DNA of 64,000 bases from Babesia bovis T2Bo (Eukaryota; Apicomplexa; Aconoidasida; Piroplasmida; Babesiidae): positions 1,473,001-1,537,000 of the forward strand of contig NC_010575.1 of assembly GCF_000165395.2 (NCBI RefSeq), written 5' to 3'. Numbering within the stretch: position 1 is the stretch's first letter; each line of letters starts with the position of its first letter. This document shows, in pieces, positions 22,546-34,074 of the stretch. The translations under genes and the position numbers were made by a program. The notes under the pieces were generated by a model that searched no databases, was not told the origin of the DNA, and saw nothing but the letters and a program-made list of their open reading frames with translations.

Positions 22546-22764
22546 AATGGATGGTTCCATGTTACTAACTTCTGCCGCATATAATTTCTAAGCGTTGCCA
22601 CGTCAGATAGTAACTATACCATAATTGCACAGCAATTAAAGTTCGGCAGAGTCTACATGTACCTATTGGTACAACGTGATTTAAATACCCATTAAAGGAA
22701 GATGATGGAATACATGGTACAACCACGTATCGGGGTCATACAATGACCTTCCAGTCAACATCAT

Positions 22765-25631
22765 CTATCGGCCGAAGTATACCTGTATGCCGTATTTAAG
22801 GCGCCTGGCCGCGAATAAATTAAAGGCTGGAATATTGTGTGTGTGCTTCAGCCAAATGTGCGATCTGATGTGAAGGATGTCTAGGTCTATCACCAGACCA
22901 AAGACGAGGTATACAATTGCAGCCGTCCACAGCAACCATGCCCAAAATATAAATGCTAAACGGATTGAATAGAGCATTTGGTTAACGGCTTTAATAAGGT
23001 TCTTTAAGGGGCCTCCTTCGGCTACGTCCTTCAATTGTTTGAGGAAATCGGAGCACTTCTTATCATTTTTCAGAGCAGATATGTCCTGATATGTGAAACC
23101 AAAGCGATACAGCGCTCCAAGGATACGCTTACATTCAACCACCTTGCATTGACATCCACCGGTAGAGTTTTGTTTGTGGCATTTCTGAATATTGCTGCAC
23201 TCTGAGCATCCAGATTTGCATTCAACACTCTGTAAATGGTTGAGAAATGCCTCGAGATTACTTTTAAAATCGTCTATCAGATAAACAACCCATGAGAGGT
23301 AGGATTCGATATGACGCGTGGAAAAGACCGTATACACTGACCAGGATATAGAGCATAGATATTTGGTGCAGGAGTTGCATTTAGATTCATCTGGTGGACT
23401 TAAACTGCAAAGACTAACAGATGTGTCCTTTGATGGATCTGGTTTGGTGCAACTACCAGCTAATATTTTCAAGGCCGTCGTAAAATTCTCTAGGTTAGGT
23501 GCTCCCGGATACCAACTTATTTTATCTCCCCAAAGCTTTTCTAATGTACCATCCTTTGGGGGAGGATTAGCGTCACACAACCTTCCAATACCACAGAGAA
23601 AAGCAAACATGTCGCCTAGACAGCGAGGTGGTCTAAGTGACACAAAGCCAAGATACAACATCAGTTGATACAGACTGGAACCTCGGATTTTGTCTTCAAA
23701 GTAGAGAGATAAAATTTCAGATAAATCCTCCCCTTTGCGTTGCGAAGTAAGATTTTTCAGATCATCTCCAAAACCCATTGGTATGGGACACCACTGAGAA
23801 GGTGGACGGTGGTCCAGATGGGCACAATAGGATTTGGAATCTGATTCGGACTGGGATTCTTCGCCGTTCTTTTCACATATAAAATCCGTGAGTTTATCAC
23901 ATAAGTAGCCTTGAAGGGGGGAATAGTCACTGGGCGCTTGCCCGCATTGGTCATTATGAGGACCTTTAGGTTGGGAGGGCTTGCATATCCACGTTTTTGA
24001 CTCATAAGACTTAACATCCTTACCATATTTACAATCTTTCCATCCGTATCCAGTTTTGTAGTCTACATTACACTGTTTATAGAGGAATCCTAATTGGAAA
24101 TAGAGGGCATACACTACATCCCAAACCATAGCAAACCAGCTTCTTTCGGATGAAGGGTAATAGAATTCGAAGTGTCTATTGGCGTAGACGTCATGAAGAA
24201 AAGGTTCAGAGGTTTGATTATCATTTTTCCCGCTAGGTGAAGATTGTTGACTACCACTGTCTCCGCTGGATGAAGCTGGTTGCGCATTATCTTTCTTTCC
24301 AGAAACAAGCTTTCCTTCTATAGATAACAGCACGAAAGCTGCGTAGTAACATGGAGGCAGTAAATAGTAATCCGCGGTTCCAAGAGTCAAAACACAAGGG
24401 GATTCGTCAGTAGATGGTGGTTTGCAACACTTTCCCGAAGGTAAATAACCACAACCTTTGTCTTCCTCGTTTACTTCATCCTCTTGATCCAGCAACACTT
24501 CCAGTAACCCGTTTTCCACTCGCATACCCACCGGAGTGTAAGGTAATCCTAATAACCAATACAGCAACTCACAAATAGTCTTGGGGCGATTTGCCTTATC
24601 TAACTTTTGGTTGCATTTTTCTTGAGTGGCCTGGAAGTAGAATGATGCACCACTGTAAAGCCTTTGGAGAGGCACTTGCTTGCCCTTTTCCTGATCATCA
24701 CTTGTTCCTGCTTGTTCTCCTTGCCCGTTGCTAGTAAATGAATTTTGAATCGCATTAACGAATTCGGCATATGATTTTGGCTTGTCACCCGTTAGCTCAG
24801 TGGATTTCTTATCAGTTAAGCAATCTGACAATTCACTGAAACCACAGAGAAGTGTTTTGATTTGACTTCCTTTACAGTTATTAAGATGTTTGGTATCGTA
24901 ACCTAGAGTGGTCAAATAAGCACATAACGAGTTCTTTGAACCAGCAGTTATATCACAGTCCTTCCACTTCCCAGCGTTAGCATTATCACAGCAATTCCAG
25001 AACAAGTAAGTTAAAGAAGAAAATATGAGCGGTATACATCCAAGTAATATTTTAGCACAACGTTTATGTTCTTTTTCTTTGGAAGTGATACAACAAGCTG
25101 ATGCGGATGAATAACAATAAGTATAACTCCCATCAAATAATCCACATGCAACACCTTTTGTGCAGTGTGGACATGAAGTTTTCGTGCAATTGATGCAACC
25201 TATAAACGACGCGAGTTTCTTACCCAGCCCATCAATCAGTGCCTTGACATAGCTTACAGCTTTCTCGTTGTTTTTGATTAAATCAGTATTGTTAATTATA
25301 TCACATTCTTCCCAGCACCATTTTACCGTCGTATCGCCGCTTCTTGGGGCCTTAAATAGTATGTCCCAAACATCGCTTGCAACTTTCTTAACACAATCAT
25401 CCGGAGAGTCTGCTACATAATATCAGTCGAAGGCATAATACCCACCCTTTGGTTTTGGTTTGCTACATTGGCAGCCTGAAACAATGTATATATCACTGCG
25501 TATCACTACATACCATCATTACCCGTCAGGCATATGAACCAATCAATGGCTTCCTTAACATTGGTAGGGCATACGGTCAGACATTTCTTATCACCGCCAC
25601 TAGCAGAACACGTCTGGTTGTTCTTCGACAT
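22765..25631 (-). CDS. VESA1-like variant erythrocyte surface antigen
   Basis: Three exons, 25631-25514, 25475-25446 and 25412-22765, with introns of 38 and 33 nt; about 931 residues, shorter than the largest known VESA1 subunits. VESA1 proteins are exported to the infected red-cell surface and act in adhesion and antigenic variation. The exon layout (short Cys-containing first exons, then one large exon), the NVKEAIDWFICLTG start, many paired cysteines, low-complexity Ser/Asp stretches and a single strong transmembrane segment near residue 875 followed by a short tail starting LHIRSH match the family. No N-terminal signal peptide is seen, as is usual for the family. No stop or frameshift interrupts it, so it looks intact. 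It is convergent with the TMEM14-like gene and stands alone among housekeeping genes. Its expression status cannot be read from sequence. Confidence 0.88.
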
Positions 25632-27119
25632 AGTTATAATCTATTGATCATAAAAATGGCACAACGACGTTGAATTTACAAATGGAATAGCACGGTTACG
25701 GTATGTTAAAATGTGACATTAAATAGTGTTGAGAATGCATACTACTAAGGCTATGTGATCAATCTAATGTTGTCTAATACGTCAGCATAGCGATACATGT
25801 CACTTCTAAATGTCACGTACAGCCAACAACAGAAATGTGGGTCAAACGGGGCACTGGGACTGCGGAAACCTAGATCACTGCACAGATCATAACCTCGTAC
25901 GTTGCGATAGAGATACACATGTGCTGGATGCACTGTATAAAGCAGTGAAATAGGAGTGACTTATATACATAGTGTGGGGGATTGTCTACTTTCCAACTCC
26001 AAAAGATTGATACATTCAGTATAAAAGTGGTTCATATCTGTCGCTAGATAGATCTCATCCTAGTAGATCTATGGGTGAGCTGAACGGGGACCCTGCTATA
26101 ACCCTTCCCACGGTACAGTGACCTGCAGTTCCCACATTGCATAACCACTTAACAACTGATATCGCGGACAAATGGCGTGTCTACCATGATATAGACCCAG
26201 CACTCATCGTTCCATAACCACCGCAATCAACGATCAATAAACAAACAGTTGTACATAGCCATCAGTGGTGTACTCCATATATCCATGAAGTACCCCGCAA
26301 CATCCCAGAACACTGGGCCATTAACATCACATGAATAATTCGCCATAGCATACAGTGCTTTGTTTGGGGTGTCCTGGAATATCCTGGACAGGTTTAGATA
26401 GCATGGGAATCAGCATTGTCGATTTATATGATTGTTGCTCTACGATATGCGATGACCACATGGACAAAGTGACCACACCGTACTAATCAAACGCCAGCTA
26501 CAGGCCCTCATAGTGGTTTACCACTACTAAAGACGTGTGCGATATGTACTGGGAACAACATCGTGTCCCAGTGTCGCTGGAATCCATCCATGCATTGGTG
26601 GCGGCACATTTGTCCTTGGATTCCCACCGTATCAACGGGCCACATATATATAATGTTGCTAAATATTATAAATATTGTTTATAAACATTTTAGCACGACA
26701 TTCAATATGTAGTAGCCACGGAATCACGTTGTGCGGTTGCCTCCGGTAACCCTATATCAACGCGACTAACATCCACTGCTGGCATGCACACTTGATTGCA
26801 ACCTTTACACATCAGGGTGAACTCTCATTGGGAACATTTGTATAGTGCCATAGTGTTTAGTGCTGTGACGTAAGGTCTGTTCTGCCAACCTTCCTCTGGG
26901 ACCTGCCTCTATCCCAAGTCCCAACAAGAATAACCAATGCACCTAGCAATTCCAACAGCCCTGGCCACTGAGTGTCTTAACAGCGTAGTAAACACATGCA
27001 GCGGTACATCGCAGCCAATGAGCTCTATTATGGACTGATTAGCACCTATGGTTCTCGTAGAAATAGTCAATCGTTGACGCTACCACCTCTTACTCTAGTT
27101 GGCTGCCACAAGTGCCCTT
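25632..27119. promoter_or_regulatory. VESA1-like / PIG-L-like divergent intergenic region
   Basis: About 1.5 kb between the VESA1-like start (-) and the PIG-L paralogue (+). It looks less AT-rich than most gaps in the window. The only frame of 60 codons (25751-25933, minus) has no features. The length and the divergent orientation resemble the intergenic promoters of Babesia ves genes; no motif was identified. Confidence 0.4.
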
Positions 27120-27959
27120 ATGGCCGCTGCTAATTTCTTTCTCTTCCTCATTATTAATTTCATATTCTTCCTGACTGTACACCTCTGGTCCAGAAGGGCT
27201 AACCAGCTGTTGGTATCCCAGCTACTGTCTGAGTTTGACTATGACGACCAGCACACTATAACGTTTATTTTGGGCAAGCCCGGTGACGAAAGCCGGTTCC
27301 TGACGCCGCTGCTAGAGCTGCTTACGGAAAGCCCGATCATCGCTGCTGAGGAATTGACCATACGTGCACTTATTCTGTCGACCAACAGACAGCGTGATGG
27401 ATCTGTAGCAAATACCAAGCCAGGCATTTTGAATAACAACAACAATGCTGACCTGGAACCCACTAATGGCAATGAAGTCCTGAGGGAGCTCGACAATAAC
27501 GGGATGGAGGAGGTCTGCCAACGTTACAACATCATGTGCACAGTGGTGGATGCCTTCCAAGAGAAGCACCCAGAGAAGTTCATCGAGCACATGCAAGCAG
27601 TACCCCTGATAGAATCGTACCTCATGCGTGACAAGAGTGACCTTATAATAACGTTTGACTACTTTGGCGGAGATGGCTCCACAACGGGTGTTGCTGCCTA
27701 TGTCGCAGTGGCAGCTCTCAAGAAGAAGATACCTGACCTCAAGGTCTGGACCTTAAGATCATTCACTGCGTGGCACAGGTATTTACCTATATACTCTGTG
27801 CTGTACCATATAGCAAGTCGCCCATGCTGCATTCGTGACGCTTTATTCAAGTCAATTGAGAACGTGCAACGCTATCCAAGCCAGTACTGGTGGTATACCC
27901 CGGTTGTAAGGATATTCGATTCCTACAGCTATGTTAATACTTTTAACGTGTTGTCGTAG
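27120..27959 (+). CDS. PIG-L-like paralogue lacking catalytic residues
   Basis: Intronless, 279 residues from the ATG at 27120 (upstream in-frame codons start from TTG). Residues 5-21 form an N-terminal membrane anchor. It aligns with the intact PIG-L at 61494-62291 along most of its length: ITFIL...ESRFLTPLLELL, EVCQRYNI, LIITFD, LKVWTLRS and a shared end (YSYVNTFNVL versus YSYTNTFDIM). The deacetylase motif HPDD has become KPGD (residues 53-56), and the DEHGVSGHPNH segment has become DYFGGDGSTTG (180-190), so the metal-binding histidines and the candidate general-base Asp are gone. A 25-residue Asn-rich insertion sits where the intact gene has its intron. The frame is open, so it is probably expressed protein; a regulatory or binding role is inference. 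Confidence 0.8.
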   Translation: MAAANFFLFLIINFIFFLTVHLWSRRANQLLVSQLLSEFDYDDQHTITFILGKPGDESRFLTPLLELLTESPIIAAEELTIRALILSTNRQRDGSVANTKPGILNNNNNADLEPTNGNEVLRELDNNGMEEVCQRYNIMCTVVDAFQEKHPEKFIEHMQAVPLIESYLMRDKSDLIITFDYFGGDGSTTGVAAYVAVAALKKKIPDLKVWTLRSFTAWHRYLPIYSVLYHIASRPCCIRDALFKSIENVQRYPSQYWWYTPVVRIFDSYSYVNTFNVLS

Positions 27960-28122
27960 TAATGCTGCGGCAGACCTGAGGTATGCTGACCGTTGAGTTA
28001 CTGTGTAACTGAAAAACGATCAGTACCGTGGCCGCCATTGTAACTACACAAACAGTTAATATCGCACTTAAGAATCGCAAACTATATAAGGTGAGGTAGT
28101 ATTAGAGATAGTTGGATACCTT

Positions 28123-31100
28123 TCACTTATTAAAGGTGAAATACTCGCGTATGTCGTAGTCCATCTTTTTGGAACTCGCGCTATCGCCAGAATTCCTCCG
28201 GGAGTGAGTTTCTGTATCCTCACCCGATAGCTGCCTCAACTTTGGAATGGCAACATTCAACCCTTCCAGGTATATGCCTGGACCTAATTCCAAAGGTGGC
28301 ACGCTATCTGAAGTAGTAGGCATAGTTAAGCCAGTACCATCACTCTCGTATGATGTCGTAGCAGAGTGTTGCTGAGGGGAGTCCGAGTAAATAGCCGCCG
28401 ATACCTTTCGGCGTCCTCTAGTAATCATTTTTTCTGGCTGCATCTCCCTATTTCGTGATTCGGTCAAGTCCACTTGGGTACTTGAGAGTAAAGGCGAATT
28501 TGCAATAGGCGTGACGCCAGCTGATGTCTGGGCAGATGCGTTATATCCAGCATCTGGCGAAGCAGGCGCGCTGGCCGAGGCCAAGTTTGGATGAATGAAG
28601 CCATTGACAGGAGCAATGTTCAACCCTGCTGAGTTGAAACACTCAAGCACAATGCGATCCATGTCTTCGAGTGCTGTGGCATATATGGCCTTTAACCGAG
28701 GATGTGCTATCAGGGAGTAGTTAATCTCATTTGGTTCTGATATACCAAGGCTTTCCAACATCTCGATGGCTGCTATGGCGCGCTTCCTACGATCATCGTA
28801 TTCATTAATTTCCTCGTCAGTGAGAAGGTCACAACTACGGCGGGTGTGAGACAGCTTACCTGTCATTGCCAATAGGCATTTTGAACATGCAGTTTTCTTT
28901 ATAGTTTTACCAGCCTGCTGTTCCACTTTATCATCGGTGCCTTGGGTTTCCACCGGTACAGTTACCTCAAGTTTAATAACTTCCTTGACATAAGGGCACT
29001 CACCGGGGTAACGAACCGTATTGTGCAATGGTAGTTTGCAATTTTCACAAACAGCCAGCATTTTGTACGGCAATCGGATGGCTAAGAAGTTGACCTCGCG
29101 TCTGAGACGCACTAGACCAGCTGCCTCTTCAGCATCCCTCTTGGCACGCGCAGCTTCAATACGTCGTGTAACCTCCTCTATAAGATTAGGTGGACACAAA
29201 CGCTCATATGCAGTGCGCAATCTGTTTTCAAACTGTACCTCCATAGCCCTGTAGTTGTCCAAAAATGATATCCTATTCTCACGTCTACGGCGCTTAGCAT
29301 TCTTGTCGTCACCGATGTCGGTGGTTGCCAATTGTTTCCTAAACTCCCGCTGCTGCTTCTGCTGCAGCTCGCGGTCTTCCTTAGACATCCTTTTGCGTCG
29401 ATCCTTTTCCTGTAAAATTTTGCACTTGGAACACAAAAAGAATATCCACGTGTTGGTAGTAGCATTCAAACCTCGTTGGTTTAAAGCGTAGTAGTAGTCC
29501 TCACCAACGTAGTGGCGTGTATAGTCGGGTGGGAAGCAATCATAACAGAAAGAAGTAGGGCAGTTAGAGCAGTGGATCAGCATATTGTCACACTGCGAGC
29601 TTTTGCGGAAGCATAGGCAACATTCATGCCACCTGCAAGTCCACGTTTTCCTGGTATCGCTAAGGCTTTCGCAAACTTTGTGGTAGACCTTAGGGCACCG
29701 GAAGCACTTGATCAACTCGCCGTAATCAATGTCTACCATATTTCCATCCTTGTCCTTGTACTGGGCCTTGTGGTTCTTTGCAAAGCCACAGCAGAAGCAT
29801 CGGCATTCGTGGCGAAGCGTACGAGTTTCAGAACGCTTGCGGAAGCTATCGGGAACGTACATACTAGAAGGTCGCTTCTTTTCACGACCGGAACGCCACA
29901 ATAGCCCGCCACTCTCCAATTGGCGCACTATCTCAGATTTATCTTTCACGCCACTTAAGAGTTTCTTCACTTGCTTGGGGTCCAATACAGTTGGAGACTT
30001 CGCAGCGACTTCTTGTGGATTACTATCTTCTTCCTCGTCTGACGAGCCGCCAGTGTTAGTCTCCTCGTCACCTATTTGTTCATCACCCACATCCTCTTCC
30101 TTCATCACATCAGACACGTTGACCATATTCGGGTCAGCTTTGTCATCTTCCAGAGTTACGTCCTCAGACTCATCAATTTCGGCCGAGTCGTCAAGACCCT
30201 CTGGCGGTTTCTTGCGACCACGTGCTATGATATCATCGAGGTACATCTCCGTTATATCTTCACCTTCAGTGTTTTTCAGGGCATTATTACCGTGCATCAT
30301 CATGTTAACGATGGCTGCTGATGATAACGAGACGGTAGTAGCCTCAGCAGCCTCTTCGTAGTCCATAGCCTGCCTCTGGGAGTTAATAAGCAGTTTATCG
30401 AGGTGGAGCTTCTTCTCACGGCACAAGGCCATACGTTCCTCTACTGTCCACTCCGATACGACTTTCCAAATGTGTACACTGCGTTTTTGTCCAATGCGAT
30501 GTGCGCGATCAATGGCCTGCAGATCGATGAACGGATTCCAATCCTCATCGAACAGTACCACGTGATTGGCGGCAGTGAGGTTAATACCCAAACCACCAGC
30601 ACGAGTGCTTATGAGGTACACAAAGTATGGACTTGACGGCGAGTTGAATTCACGAATATCAAGTTCGCGAATCAACTTATTTGTTGAACCATCAAGGCGC
30701 ATATACTTCCAACCACGGGCGTTGCAATACACCTCTAGCTCATCGAGTACCAGTTGGAACTGCGTAAAAACCAATACCTTGTGCATCATCGCACCTTTAG
30801 GGTCACGTGCGCTGTTTATTACATCACTGTCATCGATATCAGCCTCCTTTTTGATGGTGACTTCCTTTTCACTCTTTATCAGATGTACATTGTCTCCCTT
30901 GCTGGGTTCAGTTTCTACTTTTACATTATCTGGTAAATCCTCATCGTCTAGAACACGATTTTTAGCTCCAGACATTTTGAGATCAGGGTTAGCGTGCGCA
31001 TTTTCCTTGGCACCTTCCACTGCCTTGTTGCTGCCAGCGAATGGACCAGTAGGTGACTCCGGCTTATAGGGGCATTCCTCAGGCATCGGTTCCGCATACA

Positions 31101-33430
31101 TCCCTTGGACCATGAAGTTAGGATTACGAGATGTTGGTGCTGGTGTTCGTACTAGGAAATCGTTGGAATCAATCTCAAACGGTTCCTGGCTAGCAACGCC
31201 TTTCATTTTTTTGCGCAACTTTAGTTTGTGTTCACGGACCATTTCCCGTTCTTTCAAATGTTTGCCAAATTGTTCCAAGTAACCTTGCACGTGCTCGCAG
31301 TTTTCGTAATGTAGCTGGCACAGCAATTTATCCAGGAAAGTCAGCTTAGCGCTGGCATCACAATGCTCTTTGTCACGCAATTCGCGCAAGCTGTTAGCGT
31401 CGTCTTCTATTTGCTTTTGCAACCGAGAAGACTGTTGTTTGAAAAAGTCGTAAAGTTTTTCAGTTTGGTGTGTCCGGCTAACAATACCCCTGGGATGACC
31501 ACAGATAATACGCATTTTAATGACCATGCCTAGCAATTTCTTTACGCTAAACTGGTCCTTCATAAGCGTACGCACGCTCATTAGTGTCCTGTACCAGTGC
31601 AACGACACCTTGCTAAGCGGTATCCATACATCGTGGAACACCTTAGGGTGTAATGTTATCGCCTCCTCCTTCAGCCTGCGCAACATTACTCGGCTAAGTA
31701 GCGTTTTTATTGACTCCAGATCTTCCTTTGAGAAATTAGTGTTGGCCGATGCTACCGCCAATGCCGCTGCAGACATTGCTCCTCGCCCATGTTTTCTCGG
31801 TACGTTACGGAACACTTCGTCCATGAGGGTAGTATCCTTGAATATATCGGGGAACATGAAGTTGATAAGTGTGAAAAGCTCCATTGCATTATTCTGCAAT
31901 GGCGTACCGGTCAACAGCAGGCGCATGTTTGCCAAAATGCGATCCATTGAATGGCGTGCAGCGCCACTCTGGTTTTTGATCCTGTGGGCCTCGTCCAGGA
32001 TAAGGCACTGCCAGCGAGGGATTGTTTCCACGAAGAATTCCTCCTCGCTCTTTACGGTTTCATAAGTAGTAATGTACAAATCATATAATCCTTTGTATGC
32101 TAAACGATCTTCCATTGCGTGCTGTCGCTCCGTCCGCGAGCCGCATATTTTGATTGATGTTAGATGAGGTGTGAATCGGTGGATTTCCCGAAGCCAATTA
32201 CCCACCGTCGATAACGGAACTACAATGAGGTGTGGACCTTCTATCTTCATCAACTTTAGATAAGATAGAAAGCAAAGTGTCTGGATAGTTTTCCCAAGAC
32301 CTGGCACATGGTTATAATATTACACGCTTAACTTACCCATTTCGTCTGATAAAATAGCACCTCCTGTTAAGAATGACTTTAATAGCCAATCAACACCAAA
32401 TTCCTGGTGTGGTTTCAACTGTACTCCATTTCTCAATGGGCGGCCGTCAATCTTGCGTCCGCTTGGGTATAGGCTGCTTTTATGTGCTTTAGCAACGAAT
32501 TTCTCAGCCTCATGAATAGCCTCCTCTTCAAAATATTCGAGAATATCGTCAATATTCCGTCCAGAATTCAGCAAACGCTTACGAGCTGTTGATCCTTCGT
32601 CAACAAAGTTGCGTTTCAGCGACTCCATGCACTTGTCCGTTACGAACGGCGCTAAGTCGTTACGGTGCGCCAAGAGGAACCTGTTACGATACTTAGTGAT
32701 TTTTGCCTTCCACATTTGTATGCAGCGTCTACGTTCTTTGAGATTTCGATCAATCTGCTGCACAGTCCACCTCTTGTGCATCTGGTTAATAAATGGGTCC
32801 TGTCCCTTACAGCAAGGGCACTCCCACACATCACCAATGGTACCGACATCAAACTCTGGCAGACATCCATGATGGAACGAATTGCTGCAGAAGTCACAGC
32901 CCAGCAGCTTGCCATGGCGTTGACACACGTAACATATAGACGAATTGACGTGGTCCCCCGTATCTGCCAAAGGATGCTGTTTTTTCCGAAACGACACAAC
33001 TTGGAAGTTATCTGGTTTGCACATTGGACAGAACCACTGATCTCCATCAGGCTCTGCTACAAGTTCCAGGCATCGTATGTGATAACTGTTTGGGCAACCA
33101 TCACAGAGCAATAGCACATCATTGTCGTTCCGATTCTTTTCCTTGCATAGTTTGCAACGATCGTCGTTCTCAATCACGTTTTCATCTTCGTAACGCAGGC
33201 AGTTATCACACTGGAATGTACGAAAGTCATAATGCCCATCGACTAGTTCGGCGTTATGCCCAACGTTGGTGCTTATATCATGCTCCAGGCATTCCCTATG
33301 ATACGACTTTGGGCAACTTGTACCTGGAAATGATTGAGATTACCTAGGTGTGTGACCTACATTTGATTATGGAGTCACCTGACTTGTAATCATCCTGGCA
33401 AAGCTTACACCAGCCGCGTCGAGGCGCCAT
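28123..33430 (-). CDS. PHD-finger SNF2-family chromatin remodeler
   Basis: Three exons, 33430-33379, 33323-32337 and 32300-28123, with introns of 55 and 36 nt; about 1,738 residues. Domains in order: three N-terminal PHD-type zinc fingers (about residues 8-65, 72-125 and 147-190), a helical linker, then the SNF2 ATPase with Walker A DEMGLGKTIQ (built across the second intron, near 345), DEAH box (ILDEAHRIKNQ, near 455), an acidic/Lys-rich insertion between the lobes, and lobe 2 with LISTRAGGLGINL and DRAHRIGQKR. An acidic region follows, then a large Cys/His cluster (starting CRCFCCGF) and a charged tail. No chromodomain was seen between the PHD fingers and the ATPase, unlike CHD3/4. It should slide or restructure nucleosomes in the nucleus. 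ATPase motifs are intact. Confidence 0.9.
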
Positions 33431-34074
33431 GACTGTCTAGGCATATATTTGTACATGTACCTCTTGGAACAACATATCCCTGGTATAAAATAGAACTTTC
33501 AGTGGTTATATGTGTTCGATGTGGCCTGATTTCGGTATATATTTCTACCAACACTGTGACAAAGCAAGGCAGTCTTCCTATACAGATATGGCGTTTCGGT
33601 TGACACACAAGGCCAAAAGGTAAATATCGCGTAAGTATCGACTATGTCGGCAGGTGTAGAAGTCGCGTTGATGCGCGGAATGACCACGGTGCGCGCAAAT
33701 GTTGCGCCAGACAGGCGTGGGGAGTGACATTGATGATGGGGTCTTTATAGACTCCTTGTCGCTAATTTAAGACGTCCTGAGGGTGTATATACACCGCCGG
33801 TTCATTGGCGCGGCGGTAGTCTGCCATTCTTACTGGAGAAGGCAGGGTTACACTGGATGTGGGATGTGTAGGCGCTATAGGCACTATCAGAACCATTGGT
33901 ACACATTGTCTTGTTTCCGGTTGATCGTTTATTGTTTTGGCGTGATTGGTCTTCTATATACCATTGTGTGTGTTTATTTGTAACTACAGTATACAAGGCA
34001 ACTCTGCGATGGATACGTCCTTTCTTAGACAATATATTGGCAAACGTCTATGTACATAACATGTGTATAGCATT
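33431..34074. promoter_or_regulatory. Upstream region of the PHD/SNF2 gene
   Basis: Lies between the remodeler start and the 3' end of the HBS1-like gene, both minus strand, so it holds the remodeler promoter. It contains GC-richer patches (around 33700 and 33800-33830) and a perfect 14-bp palindrome at 33782-33795. Open frames here are short and unconvincing. Confidence 0.4.
33782..33795. promoter_or_regulatory. Perfect 14-bp palindrome
   Basis: GGTGTATATACACC equals its own reverse complement. It lies about 350 bp upstream of the PHD/SNF2 start codon. A dimeric binding site (for example for an ApiAP2 factor) is possible; chance occurrence is also possible. Confidence 0.3.
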
